Translations under genes and position numbers: made by a program | Notes under the pieces: generated by a model | Told to the model about the DNA's origin: nothing | The model's database searches: none | The model's input: the letters and a program-made list of their open reading frames with translations, nothing else | DNA from: Gammaproteobacteria bacterium RIFCSPHIGHO2_12_FULL_63_22 | GTDB lineage: Bacteria > Pseudomonadota > Gammaproteobacteria > Xanthomonadales > Xanthomonadaceae | NCBI GenBank assembly: GCA_001801685.1 | Contig: MGYJ01000061.1 | Span: 40,833-104,832 of the forward strand | Direction of reading: 5' to 3' | DNA length: 64,000 bases | Shown: in pieces, positions 54,101-62,263 of the stretch | Layout of the letters: each line of letters opens with the position of its first letter | How positions within the stretch are numbered: the first letter of the stretch is position 1

Positions 54101-54623
54101 CGAGCAGCGCGCCGCGCACCGCGAAGTCACCGGGATCGAGCACTTGCGGCACGTTTCGGTAGCCCGATGATTCCAGGCGGCGCTTTTCCGCATCCATGTC
54201 CAGCTTCTGGCCGCGGCGCAAGTCCAGCGCGTTGCCGGCTATCCATTCCGGCGGCGGCAGTCGCTGCATGAGCGATGAAATCGGCACCACCAGCACGCCG
54301 CGACGAACCGTAGGCAAGCGATACAAGGCCGCCACCCGTTGCGACACGATGTCGGGATGTGGGCTGAAAAGGTCGTAGGGCAGCGTTTCCCAATCAGGGA
54401 AATGCAGGATCGGAAGGTCGTCGGCCAGCACGCGCAGGTCGTTTTCGAGGGACTGCGCGGTATGCGTGTCGCGGGCGACGGCCAGTACCAGCCCGTCGTG
54501 CGCCCGGGCGGCTTCGACCAGGCCCAGGGCCAGCGCGCTCGCGCTGGATGGCGCGCGCCAGTAGGCGCGTTGTTGTCCGGCCTTGGGCAGCGGCGGAATC
54601 GGCAAGAGGGGTCGCGGGCTCAT
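51165..54623 (-). CDS. mfd: Transcription-repair coupling factor Mfd
   Basis: ATP-dependent translocase (1152 aa) that removes RNA polymerase stalled at DNA damage and recruits UvrA. Order: UvrB-like N-terminal region (1-~350), RNAP-interacting CarD-like domain (~485-545; PIVHEDHGVGRYQGLVSLD), RecG-type motor (Walker A GDVGFGKTEVA near 635; DEEQ near 735; GRVGRSHHRAYAYL), and the C-terminal regulatory domain. The length matches E. coli Mfd (1148 aa). The start at ATG 54623 is natural, with no close upstream gene on the same strand. Confidence 0.97.
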   Translation of the reverse strand: MSPRPLLPIPPLPKAGQQRAYWRAPSSASALALGLVEAARAHDGLVLAVARDTHTAQSLENDLRVLADDLPILHFPDWETLPYDLFSPHPDIVSQRVAALYRLPTVRRGVLVVPISSLMQRLPPPEWIAGNALDLRRGQKLDMDAEKRRLESSGYRNVPQVLDPGDFAVRGALLDLFPMGSEVPYRIELFDDVIDTLRSFDPDTQRSDHPVDSVKLLPAREFPLDLASTRRVREKLSERFDFDPRRCPLYQDLKEGGTPAGIEYYLPLFFDHTASLFEHLGSDTLVVVGEGAADAATAFWAQTHDRWEQRRHDVERPILPPEEIFLAPELLRAELNRAERIEVCAAGHPQYDQSRAMAEQKAPPLPWTSKGEESGAALKSFLSNYPGRVLIAADSAGRREALIELLDSAAMKPVTIGNWTSFLGSDHHFGIAVAPLEDGFAITEPAITVLTERQLFPERADQSRRRKKAALRDPDAILRDLSEITIGSPIVHEDHGVGRYQGLVSLDTGGVAGEFLCIEYAKGDKLYVPVAQLQLVSRYSGTSAEFAPLHSLGGDAWEKAKRKAAEKIRDVAAELLDIQARRHARRGQSLVVDRSMYEPFAATFPFEETPDQAASIEAVITDLAKPTPMDRVVCGDVGFGKTEVAVRAAFVAATSGKQVAILVPTTLLAEQHYRNFRDRYADWPIRVEVLSRFKSAKEIKAAIVLLEEGKIDVIVGTHRLLQGDVKFKDLGLVIVDEEQRFGVRQKEALKALRAEVHLLTLTATPIPRTLNMAMAGLRELSIIGTPPAHRLAVKTFITAWDNALLREAFQRELARGGQVYFLHNEVDTIEKMARELGELIPEARIRIAHGQMPERELEQTMLDFHRQRFNVLVCTTIIESGIDIPSANTIIVNRADRFGLSQLHQLRGRVGRSHHRAYAYLVVPNKKAMTGDAEKRLEALASLEELGAGFTLATHDLEIRGAGELLGEEQSGQIAEIGFSLYTELLERAVKSIRSGKIPDLDPSIRHGAEVELHIPALIPDDYLPDVHARLTLYKRIASARDEDALKELQVEMVDRFGILPEQTKQLFAVTELKLEATRLGLRKLELGPMGGRVHFLAQPNVDPMSIIRLIQSQPRIYAMDGPEKMRVKLELPDAASRVRTARGLMTLLKTG

Positions 54624-54662
54624 TAGCCGCCCAGTTTACCAGCCCGGCCTGTCGCGCCCGCG

Positions 54663-55232
54663 TCAGTGCCGGGTCGGGGCGAGTTGCAAGGTGATCCGCA
54701 CCAGGCCGGGTGACCCGTGGGTGGAGGTGCGCTGGAAGCCCAGGTGGCTGGCCAGTTCCAGCATCGGCGTGTTGTCGTCCATCACGTCGCCCCAGAGTTC
54801 GGTGACGGCGTTTTCGCGGCACCACTCGATCAGCCGCAGCATCAGCAGGCGGCCCAGGCCCAGGCCGATGACGAAATGCGAGACCAGGATGCCGAACTCG
54901 GCGCGCGCCGGGTCATTGGTGTCGCGGGCGAGGCGCGCGACAGCAGCTACCAGGGCTTCACCCGGCGGCAAGGGTTCGGCGGCGACCACCACGAACTCCG
55001 AAGCTGCGGACGGATGTGTCAGCTGGCGCAGGTGTTCTTCGCCCAGGGACTTGAGGATGTGCAGGAAGCGACGCCGCACCTCGTCCTCGTTCAACAGATG
55101 GAACGAAGCAGCGATCGGCGCGGCGTCTTCGGGCTGGATCGGACGGACGACCATTTCCCGGCCGTCGGATAGCTGGAAAGCTTCGGTGCGCCCGGGACCG
55201 GACACGGGGCGGGATCGGCGGGTGGCGTTCAC
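54663..55232 (-). CDS. GNAT-family N-acetyltransferase
   Basis: Single-domain acetyltransferase (189 aa) resembling the C-terminal Pat/AcuA-type domain of protein acetyltransferases. The core starts REMVVRPIQPEDAAPIAASF; the acetyl-CoA loop is in FVIGLGLGRLLMLRLIEWC (RxxGxG/A-like, with the first residue replaced), and DNTPMLELASHLGFQR is the usual motif B end. The start is GTG 55232; there is no ATG in a suitable place. 39 bases before mfd on the same strand. Substrate unknown: a protein lysine or a small molecule. Confidence 0.78.
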   Translation of the reverse strand: MNATRRSRPVSGPGRTEAFQLSDGREMVVRPIQPEDAAPIAASFHLLNEDEVRRRFLHILKSLGEEHLRQLTHPSAASEFVVVAAEPLPPGEALVAAVARLARDTNDPARAEFGILVSHFVIGLGLGRLLMLRLIEWCRENAVTELWGDVMDDNTPMLELASHLGFQRTSTHGSPGLVRITLQLAPTRH

Positions 55233-55314
55233 CCCGATAGACTGCCATGAAACAGGCCGCGGAAGCGCCAGCGGCCGATGCTAAACTGCCTCCAAATCCA
55301 TTCAGAAAAAGCGC

Positions 55315-56226
55315 ATGGCCGGCAAGGGCGATTCAGTAAAGACCATTTTCTACGCCCTCGGCGCGAATTTCGCGATCTTCGTGGCGAAGGCCGTCGCGGC
55401 ATTCATCACCGGCTCCAGCGCGATGCTGGCAGAGGCCGTGCACTCGCTGGCCGATTGTGGCAACCAGGGTTTGCTGTTGCTGGGCATGAAGCGGGCGAAG
55501 CTGCCGGCCAACCCGGACTACCCCATGGGTTACGGCAAGGAAATCTATTTCTGGTCGTTCCTGGTGGCGGTGATGCTGTTTTCGGTGGGCGGCATGTTTT
55601 CCCTCTACGAGGGTTGGCACAAGCTGCATTCCACCGAAGCGCTGTCCTATCCCTGGATTGCGGTGGGCGTACTGACCTTCGGCATCATCGCGGAAAGTAT
55701 TTCGATGCGTGCCTGCCTGGTCGAGGTGAACAAGGCGCGTGGCAACCAGAGCCTGCGCCAGTGGTTCAAGGAAAGCCGCCAAGCCGAATTGGTGGTGATA
55801 TTCGGTGAAGACCTGGCCGCCTTGCTGGGCCTGGTGTTCGCGTTGATCGCGGTGGTTGCGACCATGGTCACCGGCAATCCCATTTACGACGCCATCGGTA
55901 CGCTGGGCATCGGCGTGCTGCTGATCGTGGTCGCGGTGTTCGTCGCGATCGAAGTGAAGGCCCTGCTGATCGGCCAGAGCGTCGAACCGCGGCAGCGCGA
56001 GGCCATTCGCCAGTTCATCACCGCGCGCCCGGAAATCAAGCAAGTCTGGAGCCTGATCACTTTGCAGATGGGCAACGACATCATGGTGGCGGTGCAGGCC
56101 GAACTGGTCGACGCCCAGGCCACCACTGCCGACAGCATCGCCCGAATGAACGAGACGGAAGTAGCGTTGAAGGCGGCCTTCCCGGAAATCCGCTGGAGCT
56201 TCTTCGAGCCCGACGACTCGGCGTGA
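55315..56226 (+). CDS. Cation diffusion facilitator family transporter
   Basis: Membrane transporter (303 aa, six predicted helices) of the CDF family, in the group close to eukaryotic SLC30A9. Helix 2 has AEAVHSLADCGNQGLLLLG and helix 5 has IFGEDLAALLGL; these supply the metal-site positions, with Glu-Asp instead of the common His-Asp pair. A cytoplasmic C-terminal domain follows (~210-303). The GTG of a diguanylate-cyclase gene overlaps the stop (GTGA), so the two are co-translated. Metal specificity cannot be read from the sequence; zinc or manganese are typical for the family. Confidence 0.85.
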   Translation: MAGKGDSVKTIFYALGANFAIFVAKAVAAFITGSSAMLAEAVHSLADCGNQGLLLLGMKRAKLPANPDYPMGYGKEIYFWSFLVAVMLFSVGGMFSLYEGWHKLHSTEALSYPWIAVGVLTFGIIAESISMRACLVEVNKARGNQSLRQWFKESRQAELVVIFGEDLAALLGLVFALIAVVATMVTGNPIYDAIGTLGIGVLLIVVAVFVAIEVKALLIGQSVEPRQREAIRQFITARPEIKQVWSLITLQMGNDIMVAVQAELVDAQATTADSIARMNETEVALKAAFPEIRWSFFEPDDSA

Positions 56227-58391
56227 ATCCTTCGGCTCGCCGCCGCGGCGTTGGCACTGCCGGGCGCGGCATCGCGCTCGCGATGTTGGTGGCGTCCGCG
56301 ACTTGGTCGGCGCAGGCCGATGACAAGGGTTCGGCTGCGTCCTCGCTTCCGCGCCATGCGCTGGAAGACAAGGCACTGAACGAGCCCGAGCAGGTGCTCA
56401 GGCAACTGCCCGTCCTGATCAAGGAGGCGCGCGATTCCAGGAATTCCCGCGAACTCGCCTTGCTGCTCCTGGCGCAGGCGAATGCCTGCCGGGTGATTGC
56501 CGACTGGCCCTGCCAGCGCGTTGCCGGCGCAAGCGCCGTGATCGCCTCGCAAGCCGCGAATGATCCGATCCTGAAGGCCCGGTCGCTGATCCTCGAGAGC
56601 CGCGCTGCGATCGCGATGCAGGACTTCACGCGTGGCGAGAAACTCCTGGGCGAGGCCGAGCTCGTGCTGAAGGGTTCGCCGTCGCCGGAACTCTCGGCAG
56701 ATGTTTACCTGGCCTATTCGTCGTTGAGCAATTCTCTCGGCAAGCACGCCTTGTCGGCAGAGTACGCACAGCGCGGGCTGGACGTACTTCCCGGCGACCT
56801 CGCGCTGCCCACCCAGGCGCGTTTGCTGCGAAACCTCGCACGTGCGCAGGCGCAGTTGGGAATGGCGTCCAAGTCCGACGAGACCCTGGTCCGCGCGCAG
56901 GTGCTGACCGAACGCTTCGACGACCCGAAACTGAGTGCCGAGATCCTGCTCGGTTCGGCGCGCACTGCGCGCGTTGCCGGCAACATTGATGCGCAGGTGC
57001 GCACCGGCAAACGCGTCCTCGAGCTGGGATCACGGCTGAAGAACTCCCAGGTCACCGGCATGGGCCATGAGGTGCTTGGGCTGGCGGCGTTCGACGCGGG
57101 CGATCTGTCGTTGGCGATTCGCGAACTCGATGCCGCCTACCAGAGTTTCCGCAACCTGGGCCTGAAACGCGACGAATCGCGCGTGCTGCGCGAATTGATC
57201 CGCATCGCGATCGAGCAAGGCAGGCCACGTGCCGAAGTCGAGGCATTCACGACGCGCTTCCTGGAAATCGATGGCGAGATCGAGCAGAGCGACCGGGCCA
57301 AGGCGGCGGATGACTTCGACGCGCGACTGGCCTATGCAGAACGCGAACTGGATGTGTTGCGACTCAAGGACGAAGCCGCGCAGGCGCGAGAGCGTGAGCG
57401 CACCCTGGCGGCGAGCAACCGGCAATCGCGCATGGTCGGCTGGCTGGCCGGGGCGACCTTGCTGGTGGTGGGTGTTTTCTACCTGCTGCAACGACGTTCC
57501 AACCAGCGGCTGAAGGCGACGCTTGCCCTGTTGCGGGAAAGCGAAGCGCGGGCGCACGACCTGCTCAACCTCAGCGCCGGATTCGTATTCCTGCACGACG
57601 TGGACGGCCGCCTGCTGCTGGTGAACCCGGCGGCGGCGCAGGCACTGGGCCAGCCGTCGGAAGCCCTGGTGGGCCGCCTGCTGCAGGAGTTCCAGCCGCG
57701 CGCGGGTCGCGAGCCCTTTGCCGCCTATCTCGATCGCGTGCAAGCGAAGGGCGAGGACCAGGGCGTGTTCCTGGTGCGTTCGGGCGAGGGCGATCATCGC
57801 CACTGGCGCTACAGCTCGAGGCTTTCGGAACCCAAGGATGGCCGGGCCTATGTGGTTGGCAACGCGGTGGACGTCACCGACCAGGTCCACCACACCCGCG
57901 CGCTGCACGAGCAAAGCGTTCGCGATGCGTTGACCGGCGTCTACAACCGGCGCCACCTGGAAATCTTTGAAACGAACCATCCGGTCGCGGCAAGTTGGGC
58001 CGCCATCACCGTGGACCTGGACCACTTCAAGCGGATCAACGACAGCCAGGGCCATGATCGCGGCGACCAGGTGTTGATCGACTTTGCGCAGTTCCTCACT
58101 GATCGCGTACGCGGCGACGATGCCGTGATCCGCCTGGGCGGCGACGAGTTCCTGGTGCTGTTGGCGCAGGCGGACAACGAAACCCTTCGCGCGACTGCCG
58201 GCAGGCTGCAACTCGATTCGGCGGCGGCGCCCTGCGCATTCACCGTAGGAAGCGCGTTGCGGGAAGACCGCGAATCGCTGGCGGCCACCATCGCCCGCGC
58301 GGATGCCTCGATGTACGCGTCCCGCGCCGCGGCGCGCGCGCCGCTCGCCGCTGACGCCACGAAGGACGACACGACTATCGTGCCGGACTGA
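56223..58391 (+). CDS. Sensor diguanylate cyclase: signal peptide, TPR region, TM, PAS, GGDEF
   Basis: c-di-GMP synthase (722 aa). Signal peptide to ~32 (ATWSAQA); a periplasmic helical repeat region, TPR-like, at ~40-385; a coiled-coil stretch 370-400; a transmembrane helix 404-423; a PAS domain ~445-560 (GFVFLHDVDGRLLLVNPAA); and a GGDEF domain ~570-700. The active motif GGDEF is intact at 639-643, and an RxxD inhibitory site (RGDD) lies five residues before it, so product inhibition is expected. GTG 56223 overlaps the cation transporter stop. A C-terminal disordered tail follows. The signal sensed is unknown. Confidence 0.9.
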   Translation: MNPSARRRGVGTAGRGIALAMLVASATWSAQADDKGSAASSLPRHALEDKALNEPEQVLRQLPVLIKEARDSRNSRELALLLLAQANACRVIADWPCQRVAGASAVIASQAANDPILKARSLILESRAAIAMQDFTRGEKLLGEAELVLKGSPSPELSADVYLAYSSLSNSLGKHALSAEYAQRGLDVLPGDLALPTQARLLRNLARAQAQLGMASKSDETLVRAQVLTERFDDPKLSAEILLGSARTARVAGNIDAQVRTGKRVLELGSRLKNSQVTGMGHEVLGLAAFDAGDLSLAIRELDAAYQSFRNLGLKRDESRVLRELIRIAIEQGRPRAEVEAFTTRFLEIDGEIEQSDRAKAADDFDARLAYAERELDVLRLKDEAAQARERERTLAASNRQSRMVGWLAGATLLVVGVFYLLQRRSNQRLKATLALLRESEARAHDLLNLSAGFVFLHDVDGRLLLVNPAAAQALGQPSEALVGRLLQEFQPRAGREPFAAYLDRVQAKGEDQGVFLVRSGEGDHRHWRYSSRLSEPKDGRAYVVGNAVDVTDQVHHTRALHEQSVRDALTGVYNRRHLEIFETNHPVAASWAAITVDLDHFKRINDSQGHDRGDQVLIDFAQFLTDRVRGDDAVIRLGGDEFLVLLAQADNETLRATAGRLQLDSAAAPCAFTVGSALREDRESLAATIARADASMYASRAAARAPLAADATKDDTTIVPD

Positions 58392-58394
58392 TCC

Positions 58395-59378
58395 CTACTC
58401 CGAATCAATCCCTGCCATGGCCAGCACCCAGGCCGGCGTCACCGGCTCGCCCGCATAGAACTCCTTGGGGCGCCCTTCGCCGGTTGCCCAGCGGTGGATC
58501 CAGCTGGGACCCCATTTGCCCAGGTAGGCATCGGCCCGTTGGTAGGCAGGGTCCTTCATGGCCGCCTCAAGCGTGATGAATTCGTAGCCGCGCGCACGGA
58601 TGGCCGCGACGAGCTGGCCGAAGGTGTCGGCGTTGATCTCGTTGGCATGCATCAGCAGGATCTGGGGCAGGTTGTAGCCAAGCAGCTGGATGGACTGGTC
58701 TTCGAAGTAATCGACCTTGGAAACCATGTAGGGCACGTAGTCATCGCGCAGCCGGGTCATGGACGCCGTGTCGCCGGCAGCGATCGCCTTGCGATAGGCG
58801 CCTGCCCATACCCAATCGGAGGTATCCACCGTTACTGGCGCGATGCGGTAGCCATGCTCGGCCAGGAAGGCCTGCAACGCCGCCTTGTCCTCCACCGTGC
58901 GGCCTGCGCGCAGGTAGGGATGGCGGAACCACTCGGGCTTCTTGTTTCGTTCGGCGAGCAGCGGACGCAGGAAGACCTCACCACGAAGGATGTCCGACTC
59001 ATAAGCCTCCAGGCCGACCGCGTGCAGGTCGGCATGGCTGTAGCTGTGGTTGCCCAGGTCGAAGCCCGCATCCACCCAGTCCTTCAGCAGGTGCACGCGC
59101 GAAGTATCCACCTTGTCGCCCGAAACCAGTTTGCCTTCGTTGACGAATCCGATCAGCGGGATAGCCGCTTCCTTCATCGCGACAATCAAGCGGGGATGGT
59201 ATTGCGCCAGCGTGGCAGGCGTAGCGTCGCCCAGCGTCGCCCACGGCAGGTCGTCGATGGTGACGGCGATTTGCCGAATGGGCGCCTTGGCAGCGCTGTC
59301 GGTACTTTCAATCGCGAGGGATGCTGGCGTCGCCAGCAACACCATGGCGGCAGCAAGGGTGCGACTAAACCAGTGCAT
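58395..59378 (-). CDS. Secreted polysaccharide deacetylase (NodB homology)
   Basis: Metal-dependent de-N-acetylase of carbohydrate esterase family 4 (327 aa) with a signal peptide (1-22). Catalytic motifs: TIDDLPW with the base Asp and metal Asp; GNHSYSHADLH with both metal His; FRHPYLRAG; and LLMHANEINAD near the end. Likely acts on cell-wall or envelope glycans in the periplasm. It overlaps the PIN-like gene by 14 bases in a minus-strand operon. It converges on the GGDEF gene with only three bases between stops; no terminator was seen. Confidence 0.85.
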   Translation of the reverse strand: MHWFSRTLAAAMVLLATPASLAIESTDSAAKAPIRQIAVTIDDLPWATLGDATPATLAQYHPRLIVAMKEAAIPLIGFVNEGKLVSGDKVDTSRVHLLKDWVDAGFDLGNHSYSHADLHAVGLEAYESDILRGEVFLRPLLAERNKKPEWFRHPYLRAGRTVEDKAALQAFLAEHGYRIAPVTVDTSDWVWAGAYRKAIAAGDTASMTRLRDDYVPYMVSKVDYFEDQSIQLLGYNLPQILLMHANEINADTFGQLVAAIRARGYEFITLEAAMKDPAYQRADAYLGKWGPSWIHRWATGEGRPKEFYAGEPVTPAWVLAMAGIDSE

Positions 59379-60108
59379 AGGACACCTTGGTCCCGGTAAC
59401 GACGATCTTGCCGCGGCGCTTCATCTCGGCGACCAGCGCATCGAGTTCGCCGTCGGCCAGCGCAGGCTTGAACAACGAAGCGATGGTGGTGCGCAACGTC
59501 CTCAGCGTGGCCGGCAGTCCTTGGCGCTTGCCCAGGTTCTCCAGCACCTGGGTCATGCGGGCGGAGTCGGCGGGCGGCTTGGCGGCGGGTTTCGACGCCG
59601 GTTTTGGAACCGCGGCGCGCGGCGCGACGGGCTTGGCGACAGGCTTTGCGGCAGCAGGCTTGGGTGTCTGCTTCGCAGCAGGCGTTCGAGTGGCGGGCGC
59701 GGCGGCGGGGGGCGGCGCGGCCTGCGTACTGGCCGACGACTTCAGGTGCGGGATATCGGCGATTGTCGCCGATCGCTTGCACTCGATGTGCTTGAGCTTG
59801 AGGTGCTTGACCAGCGGGTCGAAGCCGGTGTCCTTGGAGATGATGGAAAAACTGGCGCCGGGGTTTTCCGCCGCCAGCTTGCCGATGTAGTAGGCAATAT
59901 GGAAATCCAGCGCGTCCTTGCCGTTGCCGACCACCTGGATGTATTCGGCGGCGTCGCCGAAAGTCTGCAATGCCTGCGCCATCTCCAGCGAAATCTTGCC
60001 CTGGCTCGCGCCGAGGAACACCTTGATGTGGAACGGGCCGCCCTTCAGCAGGCCCATGTTGCGCGGCTGCACGTTTTCGAAATCGACCAACACGAAGTTG
60101 GTTTTCAT
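59365..60108 (-). CDS. PIN/NYN-like domain protein with Ala/Pro/Lys linker
   Basis: Product of 247 aa. Residues 1-~115 resemble a PIN/NYN-type ribonuclease fold: FVLVDFENVQP (Asp9, Glu11, Asn12), GNGKDALDFHIAYYIG (Asp65, Asp68) and ISKDTGFDPLVKHL (Asp93, Asp97) supply an acidic pocket. Residues 124-183 are a low-complexity linker of Ala, Pro and Lys. Residues ~185-247 form a small helical domain that may bind nucleic acid. Its start overlaps the symporter stop by four bases (ATGA). RNase activity is a family-based guess. Confidence 0.72.
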   Translation of the reverse strand: MKTNFVLVDFENVQPRNMGLLKGGPFHIKVFLGASQGKISLEMAQALQTFGDAAEYIQVVGNGKDALDFHIAYYIGKLAAENPGASFSIISKDTGFDPLVKHLKLKHIECKRSATIADIPHLKSSASTQAAPPPAAAPATRTPAAKQTPKPAAAKPVAKPVAPRAAVPKPASKPAAKPPADSARMTQVLENLGKRQGLPATLRTLRTTIASLFKPALADGELDALVAEMKRRGKIVVTGTKVSYALV

Positions 60109-61358
60109 GAGGCGCTTCCTTCAGGATCCACTTCGTCACCCGCGAGCACCGTGGTGATGGCGACATCCGCCGTCACGTTGCCGATGGTGCGGAAGATATC
60201 GGGGATCGATTCCACTGCCAACAGCAGGGGCAGCATGCCCACGGGCACGCCCATGGCCAGGCAGATGGGTGCGATGGAGGCGAAGAAGCTGACCTGACCC
60301 GGAAGGCCGACCGAGGCCAGGCTCATCAGCAGCGCGATGACCGCGCCGATGGCGTAGTGCATGAGGCCGAGTTCGACGCCGAACAGCGAAGCGGAGTACA
60401 GCACCACGGCGAGGTTCGCGACCGGGCTGGTGAAGCGGAATACCGACACTGCCAGCGGCAGCACCATGGCGGTGACATGTGGCGCGATACCGATTTGCCG
60501 CGTGGACTCGACCATCGCCGGCAATGATGCGAGGGAGCTCTGGGTGCTGGTGGCGACCGCCTGGGCAGGCGCGACCGCGCGTGCAAATACGCCCAGCGGG
60601 ACGCGGGTGGCCAGCATGACGGCGGGATAGATCAACGCGATCAGCAGGACTTGCACGACCACCAGCAGGACCAGGTAATGCGCGAGCGCGCCGGCGATGG
60701 AGATGCCGACGCGAGCGCCGACCACGTAGGCCAGCGCGAATACACCGATCGGCGCCACCAGGATCACCCAGTGAACGATCACCATCATCGCTTCCACGAC
60801 GGCTTCGAAAAAATTGATGAGGACCGTCATCTGCACCTGGGCCAGGCGGGTGATCGCAAAACCGAACAGCAGCGCGAACAGGACCAGCGGCAGCATCTCG
60901 CCATCGGCCGCTGCCTTCACTGGATTGGTCGGGATGATGGCGCCCAGCCATTCGGAAAGCGCCGCTACCGGAGGCACCACGGTGTCGCTGGTAGCCATGC
61001 TTGCGCGCAGCGCCTCGGCGGCGTTGGCGGGGATCGGCCACAGCGCCAGGAAGCCTTCCACGGCCAGCTGGCCGAATACGGCTGCGCAGAGCAGGACCAC
61101 TACGAACAAAAGCAGCGAGCGTGCTGCGAGGCCGCCTGCGGACGCGGTCGCCGCCGTGGAGGCGATGCCGGTGACCAACAGCGAGAACACCAGCGGCACG
61201 ATGGTCATGCGCAGCGCATCCAGCCAGAGGGCGCCGATGGGTTCGGCGATGGCGATGGACCTGGGTAGCCAGGCCGGGTTCGCCCCTGATAGCGAGATGC
61301 CGATGGCGAGTCCCGCCACCAGGGCCAGCAATATCCTTGCGGAAGACGAAAGTCGCAT
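60105..61358 (-). CDS. Dicarboxylate/amino acid:cation symporter family protein
   Basis: Membrane transporter of the DAACS/SDF family (417 aa). The serine-rich hairpin tip STQSSLASLPAMVEST and the helix 8 set IPDIFRTIGNVTADVA (the Asp, Arg, Thr, Asn and Asp of the substrate and Na+ sites) are present. The helix 7 NMDGT motif, which helps bind Na+, is replaced by SPVANLAVVLYS, so cation coupling or substrate may differ from GltP/DctA. ATG 61358 overlaps the rlmJ stop (TGATG); eight more codons upstream are less likely. Substrate unassigned. Confidence 0.82.
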   Translation of the reverse strand: MRLSSSARILLALVAGLAIGISLSGANPAWLPRSIAIAEPIGALWLDALRMTIVPLVFSLLVTGIASTAATASAGGLAARSLLLFVVVLLCAAVFGQLAVEGFLALWPIPANAAEALRASMATSDTVVPPVAALSEWLGAIIPTNPVKAAADGEMLPLVLFALLFGFAITRLAQVQMTVLINFFEAVVEAMMVIVHWVILVAPIGVFALAYVVGARVGISIAGALAHYLVLLVVVQVLLIALIYPAVMLATRVPLGVFARAVAPAQAVATSTQSSLASLPAMVESTRQIGIAPHVTAMVLPLAVSVFRFTSPVANLAVVLYSASLFGVELGLMHYAIGAVIALLMSLASVGLPGQVSFFASIAPICLAMGVPVGMLPLLLAVESIPDIFRTIGNVTADVAITTVLAGDEVDPEGSAS

Positions 61359-62203
61359 CAGCCTGCTTCCTGTTTGAGCCATTGCAGCTTGGAGTCGGCG
61401 CCGCCTTCGCCCATCAATCGGGCCAGCACCGGCAGGGCGGGGGTCAGGTCCTGGTCGAGCCGGAACGGCGGATTGATGACCAGCATGCCGCTGCCGTTGA
61501 GACGCAGGGGTGAATCATCCGGCCGCACCAGCACTTCGGCGATGAAGGCCGACTTGCAGGGCAGCTTGGCCGCCTTGCGCAGGAAAGGCAGCAAGGTGCG
61601 CCGCTGCTTGATCGGGTACCAGACGGCGAAGATGCCGGTCGGCCAGCGCGAAAGGCCCTCTGCAAGTGCGGCCAGGATCAGGTCGAACTCGGCTTCCTGC
61701 GCCTCGTAGGGTGGGTCGATCAGGACCAGGCCGCGCTTTTCCTTCGGCGGCAGCAACGCCTTGATCGCACCGTAACCATCGCGCGCCATCACGCCCACGC
61801 GCCTGTCGTGCTTGAACAACTGGTCCAGCGCACGCGCTTCGTCGGGCTGCAGTTCGCAGGCGACCAGTCGGTCCTGGGGCCGCATGGCCTGCGCCACCAG
61901 CAGCGGCGAGCCGGGATAGCTGACCAGGGCGCCGACCGGATTGTCGGCCTGCACGCGCTTGAGGTAGTCCTGCACCATGGCGGGCAGGCCGTGCAGCACG
62001 AACAAGCGGAAGATGCCGCCGCGCGCTTCGCCGGTCTTGTCGGATTGTTCGCCCTGCAGCAGGTACTGGCCGCGACCGGCGTGCGTGTCGAGCACGAAGA
62101 ACGGCGTGTCCTTGCGCTTGAGCGCCTCCACCAGGCCCAGCAGCACGACGTGCTTGAGGACATCGGCGTGGTTTCCGGCGTGGAAGGCGTGGCGGTAGTT
62201 CAT
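61358..62203 (-). CDS. rlmJ: 23S rRNA (adenine(2030)-N6)-methyltransferase RlmJ
   Basis: SAM-dependent enzyme (281 aa) that methylates A2030 of 23S rRNA. It begins NYRHAFHAGNHADVLKHVVL, the family hallmark, and has the catalytic motif LIDPPYE near residue 165. ATG 62203 lies opposite creB, with a 60-base divergent gap containing a TATATC/GATATAG stretch usable as -10 in both directions. The longer open frame upstream overlaps creB and is not real. First gene of a four-gene minus-strand run. Confidence 0.95.
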   Translation of the reverse strand: MNYRHAFHAGNHADVLKHVVLLGLVEALKRKDTPFFVLDTHAGRGQYLLQGEQSDKTGEARGGIFRLFVLHGLPAMVQDYLKRVQADNPVGALVSYPGSPLLVAQAMRPQDRLVACELQPDEARALDQLFKHDRRVGVMARDGYGAIKALLPPKEKRGLVLIDPPYEAQEAEFDLILAALAEGLSRWPTGIFAVWYPIKQRRTLLPFLRKAAKLPCKSAFIAEVLVRPDDSPLRLNGSGMLVINPPFRLDQDLTPALPVLARLMGEGGADSKLQWLKQEAG

Positions 62204-62263
62204 AATCGTCGAGGATATAGTCTCGGCCGGGGCTTGCACACCTCGGCTGCAACGGAAGGACCG

